From Stenopsyche tienmushanensis (lineage: Eukaryota; Arthropoda; Insecta; Trichoptera; Stenopsychidae), in the NCBI GenBank assembly GCA_008973525.1, contig WACJ01000250.1:434001-498000 (forward strand): a DNA stretch of 64,000 nt, in the 5' to 3' direction. The notes under the pieces were generated by a model that was not told where the DNA came from, did no database searches, and saw nothing but the letters and a program-made list of their open reading frames with translations. Position numbers and translations under genes: made by a program. Of the stretch, positions 1-12,560 are shown piece after piece. Each line of letters opens with the position of its first letter. Positions within the stretch are counted from its first letter, which is position 1.

Positions 1-1333
1 AACTATTTGTAAAATGCTCCATTGTAATGATTATACATTTTATTCAGTTTTGATTTAGCCAGTGAACAATGGAAACCATGAAAATGTCTGTAATGGAAGT
101 GTATTTATGTCATTTGCATCTATATAAATTTTATAAAAATAAAATGTCTTTCATAAAAACCAAACACATTCATATATGATATGTACAGTGAATTTAAATA
201 GAAAAATTCAAAGGTGAATTTAAAATACCCAATTGAGAATTTTGAAAAGAAAACCATAGAAAACCAGAAAAATAGCAAGCCGGAACGTATTTGAAGTCTA
301 TTGACATGGAATTAATAATTATTTATGACCTAGATCTGTATTAAATTTTCTCCAAGATCGAACTATCCTTGATGAGGCATTTGCATCGCAAGGAGATGAA
401 TTCATGTAGTGTATGAATAACTCATCACTTCAACTTCGGTAAATATTTCTAGGATGTGTTGTTTTGAATATAAGAAAAATAATAACTTCTTTTTGTTTTG
501 ATGGGTTTATATATATTACTGATAGTTTAAAATGTAGTGATAAAAAAACGGCGAAATCCACCAAAAACCGTACATTTTTTTATCGATGCGATATAAAAGG
601 TATTATCTATTAAAAATTATAGCCGAATAACTGGATTTTGTGTGGAAAAAACGACCCCAAATGAAGAAGAAAAATCTTTAAAGAGAAAACATCTTACGAA
701 CTTATTGATTGATGATTTATATCTTTAACCATAAATAAATATTGTTTATATTCTTAGTTATCTTTCACAATTTTAAGTGCTTATTGAAAATAAAAATCAA
801 AAATAACTAGGGATCAAATAATGCTGGAAAAAAATTATTATAAGTTCTCGATTGGAGCCTTAGAAAATGTTATTATATTAGAAATAAGCATAATAAAGGT
901 AGGAGATTATTACAAGTGCTATGGAAACTGATTGTGTAAACTTAATACAAACAAATTTATAAGTTGACATTTCTCACTCGTTTGGACATTTTATTTGACT
1001 TTGGAAGATTGGAAGTATTTTTTTAAAACCAATTGTATAAAATAGTAATTTTTGCAAATCAAAAATATATTCCAAAATACAAAAAGAGTTATTTCGTACT
1101 ATTGTAATGTTGAAAATAAAATCTATTTCGACAGATCTGAAACTAACCATATAGAGCTTATGTGTGAAACAGAAAAATACTACCCTAATCCCCAAAACAA
1201 TTGTCGGTCCATGTACAAAACATCCTGTATACAACATTATGGACAATATTAAAGGTGATCTTTGATTTTCATTATACAAACTGGCTAAATTATTAAAACT
1301 TCTTAATTGAATATTGTTGATCTTATGAACATT
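1..1333. other. AT-rich tract, no gene seen
   Basis: Very AT-rich sequence with short runs of A and T. The short reading frames on both strands (for example around 974-1279) have no recognisable motif and no supporting splice sites. I see nothing that I can call here. Confidence 0.5.
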
Positions 1334-1338
1334 TATAT

Positions 1339-1344
1339 TTTATT
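1339..1344 (-). terminator. poly(A) signal AATAAA downstream of candidate terminal exon
   Basis: Reading the minus strand, a canonical AATAAA lies about 90 nt after the TAA stop of the candidate terminal exon at 1434-1664. In AT-rich DNA this hexamer is common by chance, so its weight comes only from its position. Confidence 0.3.
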
Positions 1345-1433
1345 TATGAAACATTTTAACGAAATATTAATGTTGTATATTTGAAGTATATTTAATAGTC
1401 AAGAGCCATAATGGGGGTTAAAAATGTCAAACT

Positions 1434-1664
1434 TTATTTCGCGGTTGAAAGCAATAATCCTTCCAGCAAAACTAGTTGAGTTAACATAATCCCAACAATA
1501 GACATTATGAGAAATTTCTCATTTCCTATAGATCCGCTTGGCTGTTTTAATTGCTTTCGTCGTCCTTTATTATGATGATCAACTTTGTTCGTTCTATTAT
1601 ATCGAATGTAAGAGACATTGTAAAATTCGTTATTGTTGCTCGTAACGATATGAACTACATAGCT
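1434..1664 (-). CDS. Candidate terminal exon encoding a hydrophobic C-terminal tail
   Basis: The minus strand is open for about 80 codons, ending with TAA at 1434. The start is not an ATG, so it is read here as an exon: a TGCAG acceptor lies at 1665-1669, with a second AG two bases further in. The peptide has a polar, Asn/Arg/Lys-rich first part (NNNEFYNVSYIRYNRTN), then a basic patch (KGRRK), then a run of about 22 hydrophobic residues close to the end. That is the layout of a membrane or GPI-signal tail. A poly(A) signal follows. With the inner AG the first base completes a codon left by the exon at 20332-20526 on the same strand, so the two could belong to one gene with a long intron. No family is recognised. 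Chance opening cannot be excluded. Confidence 0.3.
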   Translation of the reverse strand, partial: SYVVHIVTSNNNEFYNVSYIRYNRTNKVDHHNKGRRKQLKQPSGSIGNEKFLIMSIVGIMLTQLVLLEGLLLSTAK

Positions 1665-1679
1665 CTGCAGTGACAATTT

Positions 1680-2795
1680 AGAGCCAGTCTAATTGGCTCA
1701 TAACGAGAAATATCGTCTCAAACATTTCTCAGATAATAAATGTGGACGAAGATGGCAAAACGATATTATTCAATCAAATATAATCAAGCAGCCCTTGTAG
1801 TGTGCGCCCTTACAATTATTCCTCCCCGATCTTTTTGCTCCCAGCTCGTCAAAATTGATACCTCGCTGCCAATTAAATGAATTTAAATTAAATCCTATCG
1901 TTTCGGGGGACGTTTTTTCAACATCTTCAAATTTAATTTAGGCCTTACGTCATGGGATGAAATTGTTATTTGCCTAACGGTCCCGAATATAACAATGCAA
2001 TCAACGTCTTTCACAATCGAATGTAATTATTGTGAGCGTCCATAAAAATGTGCTCTAACATGGAATTAAACTGAACTGGAATTAAAATTTGCCTCAAAAA
2101 GGGAGAATATTTAAAAATATTTAAATGCACACTCGGCTTTTGTAAAACACAATTATATGGCTCCATAAAAAAATCCGTGCCAAACGAGTTTTGAGTTCCA
2201 TACAAAATTATGATATGCGGTCCATAAAATAAAGAATGTTAATTATATGTCCTTTTTTCAATAAGCAATGTATAAAATATACAAATAAGTGTTGGTCAAA
2301 AATATTTTGATAACAAGGATCATTCTTAAGCACTAGTATTCCTGCTCTTACTTATTAGGTTCATTTTACAGATATATTTTGCCAAAGTTGTGGATCTTAT
2401 TTTATTTTTCATTTTTTTGTCTTATTAAATGTTGCTTTATTAAAATTCACAGTTTAAGTAATAGACAATGATCTCTTGGTTCTTTTTGATGTAGAGAGAG
2501 AAATTGCGTTATACAAGTATAACTTCAATTAAAGGTCATTATGCCAAGAATAAAAGAAAACAATGCATTTTATGACATGAAAGCATTTTCAAATGAAATT
2601 CTAATTAAAAAATGGAGCATTGTATAATATAAGAAATATAAATTTGCATAGCATTCAAAATGAGCTGCTTAATTATGCTAATTTTGTATGAAACCGAATA
2701 TGACGTATGTGGCTTTATAATATCACATTCGCAGACGAATGTATAATAGCGACGATTCGTTGAAATGTATAAAGTTACAAGGTGTTGTTTGTCTC
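1680..2795. other. No gene seen; first 500 bp moderately GC-richer
   Basis: From 1680 to about 2230 the sequence is less AT-rich and lacks long A/T runs, which is compatible with non-coding regulatory DNA. The remainder is AT-rich. No convincing exon, RNA gene or element was found. Confidence 0.4.
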
Positions 2796-2801
2796 TTGCA
2801 G

Positions 2802-2909
2802 GACAATGCATTTCCGCTAAACCACTATCTCAAAGTTGGGGAAGATTTGAAAATAGCAATAGAAACTGCGTCCACATCCTTTATAAAGTCCTGCTTGTCC
2901 AGCATATAA
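2802..2909 (+). CDS. Candidate short terminal exon (weak)
   Basis: A good acceptor (pyrimidine-rich GTTTGTCTCTTGCAG, ending at 2801) is followed in phase 0 by 35 codons and a TAA at 2907-2909. The peptide begins DNAFPLNHYLKVGEDLKIAI and has the amino-acid balance of an ordinary protein. The phrase KVGEDLKIAI resembles the 'xVGxxLxLxI' strand seen in some extracellular domains such as ZP proteins, but the match is too short to assign. The next AATAAA is some 300 nt downstream. No upstream partner exon was found, so this may be chance. Confidence 0.2.
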   Translation, partial: DNAFPLNHYLKVGEDLKIAIETASTSFIKSCLSSI

Positions 2910-3680
2910 TTTGCAGATTGCACTTTGTGATTGAAAATACTATTTATACTTTAATTTTTAAAGAAATCATTTTTTCAGGAATTTTATTGTTTGATAATTT
3001 GGTTGATTGATCGATTCGTTGAAGTCCATTTGCTTATTACTTCTTCTTTAACTTATTACACAATTATAGCTTAATAATTATGTTTGCCATTACTACATGA
3101 TCATAACACTCTTTGAATATGCTTACACATAGTTAAATATCTCAATTTGTACCTAACAAATAATTATTGATACATCGATTTTTGGAATATTACTTATAAA
3201 ATTTGGTTAACATTCTCCTTTAATACTTAATAAAAAATACAATTTGAAGGCGAATATATAACTAAGTTTTCAATATATTTATATTTATTTTCATTGAATT
3301 TTAATGTTTGAATTTTACCATTTTTTCAAGTATTGTGAAGCTTAAAATGTAATATTCCGTTAAAGAAAAATATAATCTTTCATCTTTTATATATGTCTCG
3401 TACAATGTGAAGCTAAATCGTTTTATATAACCATTTTTTCATTACTGAAAGGTTGTAACAATAAAAATATTACAAGAAAAACACAGCAAGATGTATGTTT
3501 TAATCTCATCCCCAAGGGTAATTTCTTCGGACTAAGGTCGAGGTTCAATTAGAAGCAGGTGTTGCTCACTCATGAGAGGTAGAAAAATTGCTTTGTTTGA
3601 TATGATATTTTTATGATATATCTATTGGACATTAAAGAGTTAATTGTAGATTAATTTATATGTTATAGCTGAATTTGTTC
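2910..3680. other. AT-rich tract, nothing seen
   Basis: AT-rich sequence without recognisable coding, repeat-end or RNA features. Confidence 0.5.
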
Positions 3681-3689
3681 AATTTGGTG

Positions 3690-4060
3690 TCAAATATGGA
3701 GGCTTATGTCAGGTCACGATTCGAATTGTTCAGGATCGTAAATATGATAGGTTACGACCTGCTACGTCCTGCTCGATGGAAGTGCCGAGGATACGTGGAT
3801 GAAATACATATTCCTTCGGCTGGTTGTCATTATTTTATGACGCTAAATGTATATGACACATAATCTGCGACTAAACAGGACTACCTTCGCGCGCACAAAC
3901 AATTCGTGATGCTGTGAACTGCCGAGGGTGGACTACCCCCTTCAAGTCCTGCAGGACAGCTCAGGGACTAGCTGTCAGGCTTCTGGATCTAAGGGAGGTG
4001 CGGTTAGAATAGTTGCCAGGATAGTTTGACTCCAGCTCCGTGGAGCAACTTACTTATGTA
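3690..4060. other. GC-richer structured block of unknown nature
   Basis: This block is clearly less AT-rich than its flanks. It holds the perfect 12-bp palindrome GTCCTGCAGGAC (3946-3957) overlapping an inverted repeat GACAGCT/AGCTGTC (3955-3961 and 3970-3976). An open frame of 62 codons on the plus strand (3675-3863) has no recognisable motif. It could be a transposon scrap or a non-coding element; I cannot tell which. Confidence 0.3.
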
Positions 4061-4089
4061 ATGCCTTTTTAGTTCTGAACTTAAGCAGT

Positions 4090-4740
4090 TTGTAACTCTT
4101 GATGAACTTAAATACATTTTCCTCAACCGTTTGAGAACCTTTACATTAGGTGAGAGATTTTGCTGGAAAAATTGTGTGAAATAAAAGCTATTTGGTAAAA
4201 ATAAGATACGATCTATTTAACTGTCAATCAAAGCAAATTAATATACTTGTAAATAATTAATATATTACATATTGATTTGGGTATGAATATTCTATAAAAA
4301 TAGTATGTGATCACATTTCTATACACATAAGTATATCATCAAACATATTACCAGACTGTAAATTTGCTTTCACACAACCTTTGAAATGTTTTTGATAAAT
4401 ATTTAGACAAGAGTTTATAATAAAAAGGGTAAGAGTATCATATTTTTTTTATACAAATCTGATTTATTTGTGTGCCCATTTAGTAATGAGTTAGTATATT
4501 ATTTTGATGAAGAATTAAACCAATTTATGGTTTACTATCACTTTTTTTTTAATATTATACGGTCTTATCATCCACTTATGTGATATGATTTGATCTACGA
4601 AAGATCATTCCCGTTATTAAATAGTCACTCCTCGATTTTCAATTAATAACGCATATTTTCAGGCACTATTAATTGAATGCATTAATAGTGTTTATTAATA
4701 TCTTAGTTATTCGATATGCCTATGGCATTTCAATGTATCT
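4090..4740. other. AT-rich tract, nothing seen
   Basis: AT-rich sequence with no supportable feature. Confidence 0.5.
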
Positions 4741-5560
4741 GAAAAAAATGAAATGGCCATATTTTTTCAAAATCGTAAAGATACATAATATTTTTGGCAG
4801 CGTGAACAGTTTCATATTGTCACGCTGCAAAATTCACCCCGCGAAATTCTGATGGTATTTTGGAACCCTTGGGAATGCCGGTTTGTAGGGCTAATGGAAT
4901 GCAGTAGTCGTTTAAATAGAAAAATAGAAACGAAAAAAATTGGGTTCGTACGGCGTTTATACAATCTCCCCTCGGAAAAAAGGGAACTATCGAGGCGCGT
5001 TCCTTTAATTTTAAATCGCCCATAAAATATGTATATATTCATGACGGATCCGAATGCATAATTTCCTGGAAAAGGAACAAACGGACGTCAATTATCCTTG
5101 ATACAATTTTGACACAACGGGGTATTGAATATCTTATAAATTTGCGCAAAAACCTCCCCGCATTTACGACATATTCAATGCTTTCAATTTATTTGCAATC
5201 ATTTAATATTTACGACTCGTTTGATTTCATTCACTTTATCAGAAAATAAGTTTGGGGATTTTGCATCGATTCAGCGAACCTTCGTAAAATACAATTTTTA
5301 TTAAATTTGCGAGCATTCCATTATTGAAATAGGCAAATTTCTTGCCGAATTTACGTTTATTTTTTACAAAAAAAATCCATAACAATCTCCACTGCCTCTT
5401 GTGGGAATTTATCAACAGCTACAAGACCACGTATCGTTTCCGATCCATCGATTAAATGCTCTTGCCGTCCAGATGTTGCTTTATTATGAAATCTCTTTTT
5501 TCTTCTATTTCTAGGTTATTGACGGGATAACATAAGCTGCTTTCTTGATTCTGCCCTTGT
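4740..5560. promoter_or_regulatory. Possible non-coding regulatory block
   Basis: About 800 bp with higher GC and few homopolymers. It contains several words typical of developmental enhancers (CCATAAAA, ATTAAAT, TGCGCAAA) and no convincing coding frame. Near its start lies a hairpin with a 9-bp perfect stem, GCAGCGTGA at 4797-4805 and TCACGCTGC at 4820-4828, with a 14-nt loop. The regulatory reading is inference from composition only. Confidence 0.2.
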
Positions 5561-5569
5561 TTTCTTAAG

Positions 5570-6735
5570 GCTTGAGCCATTTTTATAATGATTGATTACG
5601 AGTTGGCGTATTCCGATAGACGTCTTTCTATTTTTGCGGCTCAGAGTGGTTATAAAAAGGATTGATTGACATTAAATATGTGGCTGGCATGATCATTATT
5701 TGATTATATGTTAAATACAACTTAATGTTAAAATATTGTATGATATGGCTTATATTGACTTTTCAGACAGTATAAAATGAATATGTAAAATATTTAATTG
5801 AATCTGCTGGACTATGAAATCTCCAAGATATTTCCACTATCAGATAGCTAAGGTATATGATAAGAGTTCCTACAGATGCATGGTGATATGTGACAGACAG
5901 ACAAAGCATTTTTTTTCAATCATATGCTAATTGATTGTCATGTATGTGTTATATGAATGTATAGGTATTTTTTTCTCAGTAAAATTTTGCAAATTTGAAA
6001 AATTAATTAAAGGCTTTTTAAATTATAAATTTATATGCTTTCGAATATAAATGACATTGCAAATGGATTTTTTATTTGGTATTTTGTTAAAAATTACCGT
6101 GCTTACTCAGAGTTACAGCAAATGTATGTATTCCCTAGGTGCACCTCGACCGTCGATATAGTCAAAAATTTCAATTCAAAAATGAATTCCTTGTTTTGCA
6201 ATATAAGCATTTATGTGCTTTTAATTTAAAAAAATATATTTAAATAAAAATCTAAAAAATCGATTGATTTAAAAATATTTTTATTTTTATTTAGGGGGAT
6301 GAAAATTGTTTTCCTTTCTTATCCTGTATACTTATAGTTATGTTGACCGAAGCTTTGAAAGACTCGGGTAGATAAACGTATCACATGAAGGGAAACTAAT
6401 CAAAAATTGTAATCAGCTCTAGGAGGACAAGCTCCCGTAAAATTGGGTATTATGGGGACAACTCAAGATGTGGACCACAATAGGGCTTTGAGGAATTACA
6501 CTTTATATCTCATTGTGTGCGGGGGAAGCTGTATTTTTTCTTTTCGTCGTTTAAGGAAGTCCCAAAAAAGATAATAAAAACGATCTATACAAAAATGTGA
6601 CATTATTATAATCCCAATCGAAATATTTTTGTATGCAATAGACTAAGTATGTAGATTATTTGAGTCCATGTAGAATCACGTGACATAAGCGCATCCTTTT
6701 CAATAATATTCATGTGTATATTTATTTTTGGGCAA
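5570..6735. other. No gene seen
   Basis: AT-rich sequence. The short frame at 6035-6229 has no motif and no splice support. Confidence 0.5.
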
Positions 6736-6739
6736 GTTG

Positions 6740-7160
6740 GACGAGATGGGTTTCCTATTCTCGGGAAAACCGTAACTTGATTGAATGTAGCGAAAAAGCA
6801 TTGTAAGAATGTTCGTCGTAAAGTTATATATTTTCGCAGAGACGTGAATCTAACCCTAAAAAAGTTTCCAGCTGGAAACTTTTGCTGAAAACTCGAGTTG
6901 AGAAAAACGGGAAATATAAATTTTCAACTGGATTGATGGTTTCCCGAACGCTCCCAGCGATGTCTCTGGAGGCGTGAAATGAAATTTATATTACATTTAC
7001 TATGCTTAATTGAATTGGATTTTAGCCGGCAACCTTTGCTTCCATATTATGTAATATTTAACGAGCTAATACGCTCCCCTTTTCAGAAAATTTTATTTCA
7101 AGCATTCAAATGGGATTTCCTTTCAAGGATTCTATTTTAAAATATTTAAAGCAATACATT
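6740..7160. promoter_or_regulatory. Possible regulatory block with a 24-bp palindrome
   Basis: A GC-richer block without coding potential. Positions 6860-6883 form a perfect 24-bp palindrome whose centre is the E-box CAGCTG (6869-6874), flanked on each side by GGAAACTTTT-type arms. E-boxes are bound by bHLH dimers. The function here is inferred, not shown. Confidence 0.25.
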
Positions 7161-7169
7161 GTACTCTAT

Positions 7170-7825
7170 ATTCGGAGCAACCCATTTCAACTCTTGTATG
7201 TATAGCAATCAATCGATTTTAACACCTTACGATCCGGACATTGTGTGAAGTTGCTATAGAATTGTATGGAAATCACTAGTTATTTATACAATCAGATTAA
7301 TAGATATGAAATAAAATACATACGATAAATCCATTATGTTGGCACAAAATCAAGAATTTGTATCCAGGAGCTTTAAGCAATACGTTTGTTTTTTAATTAT
7401 ATAAAGAATAATTAATTTAAATATCGGATAAAAACTAAAAGTAGGTGATCTTTTATTGATATCCACATATTATTAAGTTAGAATACGATTATTTTTATGC
7501 GTGAGAAGATATGAAAAGGCTACTCATTCATAAGCTATAAGTAAACAACAAAATTATCATTATTTGTAATGGTTTTATTTTATTTTATATAGGATAGACT
7601 CTATGACTGAAAAGCAAATTTTAATTATAGTTACAAATTTTCAGAAAATCTTGGTAAATCTGAATCCAAACAATTTTGCCGAAATATTAACATTGCCAAT
7701 CTCGCAAATTTATTGTATTATTTATTAACTATACGCTAAATTAAGGTTTGGGACTTGATCATTTATAAATACAATTTTGAACATTTAAATGTTTGAAATT
7801 AGGTTTTATAATTAAGCTATGTTCA
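7170..7825. other. AT-rich tract, nothing seen
   Basis: AT-rich sequence with no recognisable feature. If the Mutator-like element that follows had a 5' half, it is not visible here. Confidence 0.5.
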
Positions 7826-7829
7826 ATTA

Positions 7830-8519
7830 ATGTGTAATTTAGCAATTGAACTGGGCGGAAAAGGAAAGTTGACAGAAGCTTTGGTGAAAAATTTCAGTAC
7901 ATATTACGGCTTAGCTATTCGGAGAAATGTAAATAGTTTTGAAGACATTAAGAAGGTTGCAATGGCAACTTTTCATCACAAGATATCAACAGATGACAAT
8001 CCACAACATGACAACTGTCCAGAAGGAGATGACAGCTGGTTCGAGTGGCAGAAAGCTAAAGTTCTTGGAACGGAACCTGAGGCGCACCCTTCTCCATTGC
8101 ACCCCGACCTTCAGAAAAATGTTTTTCCAAAATATGAAGATTTGTCGTAAAATGAATTACTGAAGAAGTGTTTAGGTGGCCATACGCAGAATGAAAACGA
8201 AAGTTTCAACTCTACTGTTTGGCGATTGGCTCCAAAACACCTACATTCTGGCTTAAAAGTAATCGAAATTGCAGTATTTTTGGCCGTTGCCTTATTAAAT
8301 GAAGGGAATTGAACAATTTTAATGATAATGAACGGGCTAAAAGTAGTTATTGGCTCGCAGAGCTTTAGTTACACACGACAAATGGATGAGCAGCGCAACT
8401 GATAGAATAGGCGCAGCGCAGCGGAGACCAAGAAAGCTCGGAAAGCTCGAAAAGAGGAGATGCAAGTTCAAAATTATGCATATAAAGGGTTGCTATATGG
8501 TGCTGAAATAGCTGATTAG
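7830..8519 (+). pseudogene. Mutator-like transposase, C-terminal half, with in-frame stops
   Basis: One plus-strand frame runs from 7830 to the TAG at 8517-8519, about 229 codons, interrupted only by stops (TAA 8148, TGA 8310, TGA 8400, TAG 8403) and by no frameshift. The translation matches the arthropod 'mutator-like transposase' domain proteins from memory. It has GGKGKLTEALV and YYGLAIRRN at the start, then a stretch with HKISTDDNPQHDNCP, then CLGGHTQNENESFNSTVW (a conserved E-S-F-N region), and a basic KKARKARKEE tail ending LLYGAEIAD, the family's usual terminus. Full-length relatives have several hundred residues, so the N-terminal part is missing. No terminal inverted repeats were identified. 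The copy is dead as an open frame. Confidence 0.8.
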
Positions 8520-9285
8520 CCGCCAGATAATTTATATAATTTATTACTGTCTTAAATTTCTCGTTTTCGGTAATTTTACTTTCAAACGCTTTTTTCTCGA
8601 AACAACTTTTTTTCAATTGGCGGTAACTCTAACTCAAAAAGTTGTAAACCAATTGTTTTAAATATTTGTGTAAAGATTTTATACTAAATTTTAATCAACA
8701 TGGAGTTAATTCTGAGATAATATTATTGTTTAAAGTGTGGTTTTTATTGCAAAGAAGGTGCAAAAGAATGGTAAAAATCATAACATTTTATTAAGACTCT
8801 CCTAAAACCTGTAATTTTTATTTTTTTTAAATCAAAACTGACTTTATATTCTTAAACAATATATTATTAAAAAACTCAAAATATTGTATTGATTTTTAAT
8901 AAAAATTGTGACTTTAACAATTCCCGCCAATAGCAAACTCTGATGGTGACCTTCTATTTATAGAAGCTTATAACTCGGATATTTCCGGCGGAAATGAATT
9001 TTAATAAAATTCAGATATATTTAAAAGTATTAATAAGATATTCTCAAAGTTTAAACAAATTCTAATTATTCTTTCCCTGTTAAAAAAAATCACGAAAAAC
9101 ACTAAAAAATCTGCCTCCTAAACAGGTTTCCCCCCTTAAAATAAAGTATTCATATTTTTCAATATATGAACAAATCTTAGTATATTTATTAGACAATTTG
9201 AAATATTCTATGTTGAAAGCCGGATACAAATGCTTTTATGTTCGTTAAAAAAATCAATATCCCATAAAGTTATAAATTGTAGCAG
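8520..9285. other. 3' flank of the Mutator-like remnant, AT-rich
   Basis: AT-rich sequence following the transposase stop, probably starting with the element's own 3' non-coding part. A GGCGGTAACTC word near 8620 and a CCCGCCAAT word near 8925 could be element sequence. No clear inverted repeat end was found. Confidence 0.3.
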
Positions 9286-9289
9286 GACA

Positions 9290-9660
9290 CATTTGTCATG
9301 GTCCAGATAGAATCGAGGCTGTGTCCACATCCTCGACTTGCGACCATTTTTTGTTATTCAAATGCATTGTACACTTACTAAGAGTCATCTTTGAGGCTAG
9401 ATATTTTATACCCTTATCAAAGAGAGTGACACTTTGATAAGGGTGGCATTACGATTCTCGGGCAGCTCGCTTATTCCATGGAATCCTTGGAATTGTGTAT
9501 TTACAGACAAACAGCCGTGATAGGGCTTGAAGACCACCCATACACCACCCGTCGTTTTCTTGTTCATATTCGCCCAGAATGCCATTCGTGAGTGGATAGG
9601 GATGTGTTTACAAGTCGTCTTAATTGTGCATAAGCTCGAATATAATACGTCTTAATTAAA
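9290..9660. other. GC-richer block with an inverted TCF/GATA-like hairpin
   Basis: Positions 9410-9422 and 9432-9444 are perfect 13-nt inverted copies (ACCCTTATCAAAG and its complement) with a 9-nt spacer, so CTTTGAT (TCF/LEF-like) and TTATC (GATA-like) words occur in both orientations. A minus-strand ATG frame of 59 codons (9406-9585) covers the block and includes GGVWVVFKPYHGC, but it has no recognised homology. Regulatory DNA or a small exon are both possible. Confidence 0.25.
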
Positions 9661-11640
9661 TAATACCGACCCCTTTCATTCAAGTCACAGGGATATTGAT
9701 AATTTGGCTAAACAATTAAATATTTATTACGATCGATGCTTGGTAGATACGAAAGTTCTGCGTTATAAGTTTAAATAAAAAATATTTATCCAAGTAATGA
9801 TGATAGACGATCAGCTGTAGATTTGTATTAAAAAAAGCTTGATCTGTTTGGTTAAAACACAAAACTTAATTAAATATCGAGAGTGCTAGTACAAATAATG
9901 TCAATACAAGTTGTTAATCCAAATCTGTGCTCAACAGCTCTTTTATCCGAATGAGATTTTTTTTATCTTTTCTGCTTCGAACGAACGTCTCTTAAGCATA
10001 TTAAATAAAGAAATTGGAGTATTTGTATTCAATTCAACTATAAAAGCTCCATTTCAGGGACATAAAGCAATGTTTCGATGTTAAAAAACACACAGTTGTT
10101 ATATGATATATGTGATCTTTTATATGAGAACACACAAAATTTATTTGTTTGATAAGTGGGCATGAGAAATGTAATAATGTTATATTACAATATAATATAC
10201 GCTTAATGAATATAATTCAGAATTATCGTAAATTTGATGCCTTTGACTTCTTTGTGGACAAGCTTCATCCTGGGATATATTGAAATTATGAGTTTGGATG
10301 GAAAATTGATTCCCAATGCTAAAAGCTTTTAATGTAGCCACATTTTATGCAATTTTCAAATAAAACCTTATATTTGTAGCACTTCAGCTGCAAATTATAT
10401 TTCTCGATCAACATCCGAGCTGCCGACTCTATGGACGGATGAATACAAATCAATCATGATTTTAGTTGTTAAAGCAATGAGCTTCTCTATTGAAAGTTGG
10501 TGGTTAACAACCTGTTGTTATTGTAAGTTACTTGTTGTTCACATAGTACATTTTAGTTCATGTGAATATTCTAAATTTTAAAAAAATCAATATTAAATTA
10601 ATAACTTGCATACTACGAAAAGCATTGATATTTTATACAATGGATTGATTTAATATTTAAAATTTAAAACCTTTTTCAAACAAATATAATTTTATAATTC
10701 TACAAATTAGTCTATATAAAAAAAAATCACATGTTACCACATGGTTACGTAAGAGTTTGATTCATTTTCAGCTTAATATCAATATTTAATGTTTTTCATC
10801 ACTCAAATATGAAGAAATTAGATTAGTTCATATAGATTAAATTTTCAAAATTTTGATTAAAAAGCTTGATTTTGGTCATTTTCGGATAACATATTAAAAC
10901 ACGACTTCTTTTAATCCATAATAAGAGCTTATTTTGAGTTCAACCCGGATTCCATTAGTAATTTTCATCTCCCAGTTTTAACCAATCCATGTTCTTGACC
11001 TGTTTAGACTTCTTTGTAGTCATACATATGTAGTACATAAGCCCAAATGTTAATTAAAGATTGATGTTTGAACAAAGACCAGATTTCAATATATAACATG
11101 ATTTATTTGTAAAGTGATCCGGGATGTTAAACAATGAGATCATAAGGTTTTCAAAGGCGTTTTCAAACCTTTCAAAATTGCAAATAGTAGTAAAGTATCC
11201 TAAATAAAAGAAAACATATTTGAATAGTTGTGATCAACATATGAAATAATTTGACATTGATAAGAAAGAGTATAATCGTATTATTACATGCATAAGATTA
11301 AATTTGGATGAAAAATAATAGTAAGTTTTCTTTTAACAGAATACATTTTTCCGAAAGATTATAGTAAAATTATAAATAATCATTATCTGTAATTGATTGT
11401 TTTACATTGTCATGATATTGAAATATAGATAAGTTTGTTGATTAATCTGCTAATTTGATTAGAGAAATTCAAATGATTTGTTCTAATATCCTTTGGGCAA
11501 GTGATCCATCATCAATAAGGTGAAATTTAGATATTTCACGTTTAATATAAAATACCAAACATTTTGTATTATATTTTGACAAATGATATTTATACTCAAT
11601 AATAATGTATTGATTTGTTGAATTTTGTTGTGTCGATTAG
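9661..11640. other. Nearly 2 kb of AT-rich sequence, nothing seen
   Basis: AT-rich throughout, with no exon, repeat end or RNA gene that I can support. Confidence 0.5.
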
Positions 11641-12560
11641 ATATGTAGCACCATTGAAACGTCGTCCATCCATATCATAGTGATCTTCGGCTCAAACAAA
11701 TATTTGCGGATGTTTAATTAAATATTCTCGGTGGGTTAACTATGCCAGTTAGGAAATGGGGAGTGCTCTTATAATTTGCGTAAATTAATTAAATTTCAAC
11801 TTCTTAACTTGTATCTTAAATTCCATAAAAACAATTTAACTGCGAAATCCAGAGCTCGCCGAAAGTTTCGGCTGCAAATTTCAATAATGGTCCTGTTTTC
11901 AGACCTTTTAAAGAGAACTCTGGCCTTTGAAGTTGTTACTTAGAGATTTGTACAAGCTTGTTATAATTGTTATATTTTATGGCATCAAATCTACATATTA
12001 CTTAACATTTATTAACTTGCGTAATAAATCACTGGAATTCTGTACAATTCGAGTCTATTATTGTTGTGCTCGAGACACATAGTTGAACTTTAATTCGTGC
12101 AATTCACACAGCAATTCATTAAGGCATTGTAGTACATCAAAGAGTTTGTTGTTGCTGAAATTTTGGGACTACAATAAATATTTGATATAATTAAGTGGAT
12201 GCCGTTGTGAATTTTGTATAATAGAAATTAAAATGCCGAATGAAAGTGTTTTTCATGGAAATGGATTGAATATAGGGATGAATGGCGGTATTAGGGGAGG
12301 AAAGCAATTTTAACACATCTCGAGTTCGTTCAGATTGTTAAGTTTCCTTTATATTCTCGTTTAAGTGAAGGATGTTGAAAATAAGGCTCTCTTATGGCGA
12401 ATAAGGTTTTTTTCAATCTTCTCCACGTAGTGGTAGCGTATAATAAACAAGCTGGAAAAGTTTATTTACGTGAAAACCTGGCATGATATATTCAAAAGCT
12501 TTTCCTTTGGACGCGACCGGGAAATGCATTTCCTCTAAGCGTAGGTTCTTCTGACGTTTT
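11640..12560. promoter_or_regulatory. Possible regulatory block
   Basis: About 900 bp with more balanced composition, several TTAATTA/TAATTAA homeodomain-type words, and no open frame of note. It resembles enhancer DNA in composition only. Confidence 0.18.

Noticed and set aside
8365..8616. 83-codon minus-strand frame
   Set aside because: Antisense to the C-terminal end of the Mutator-like transposase.
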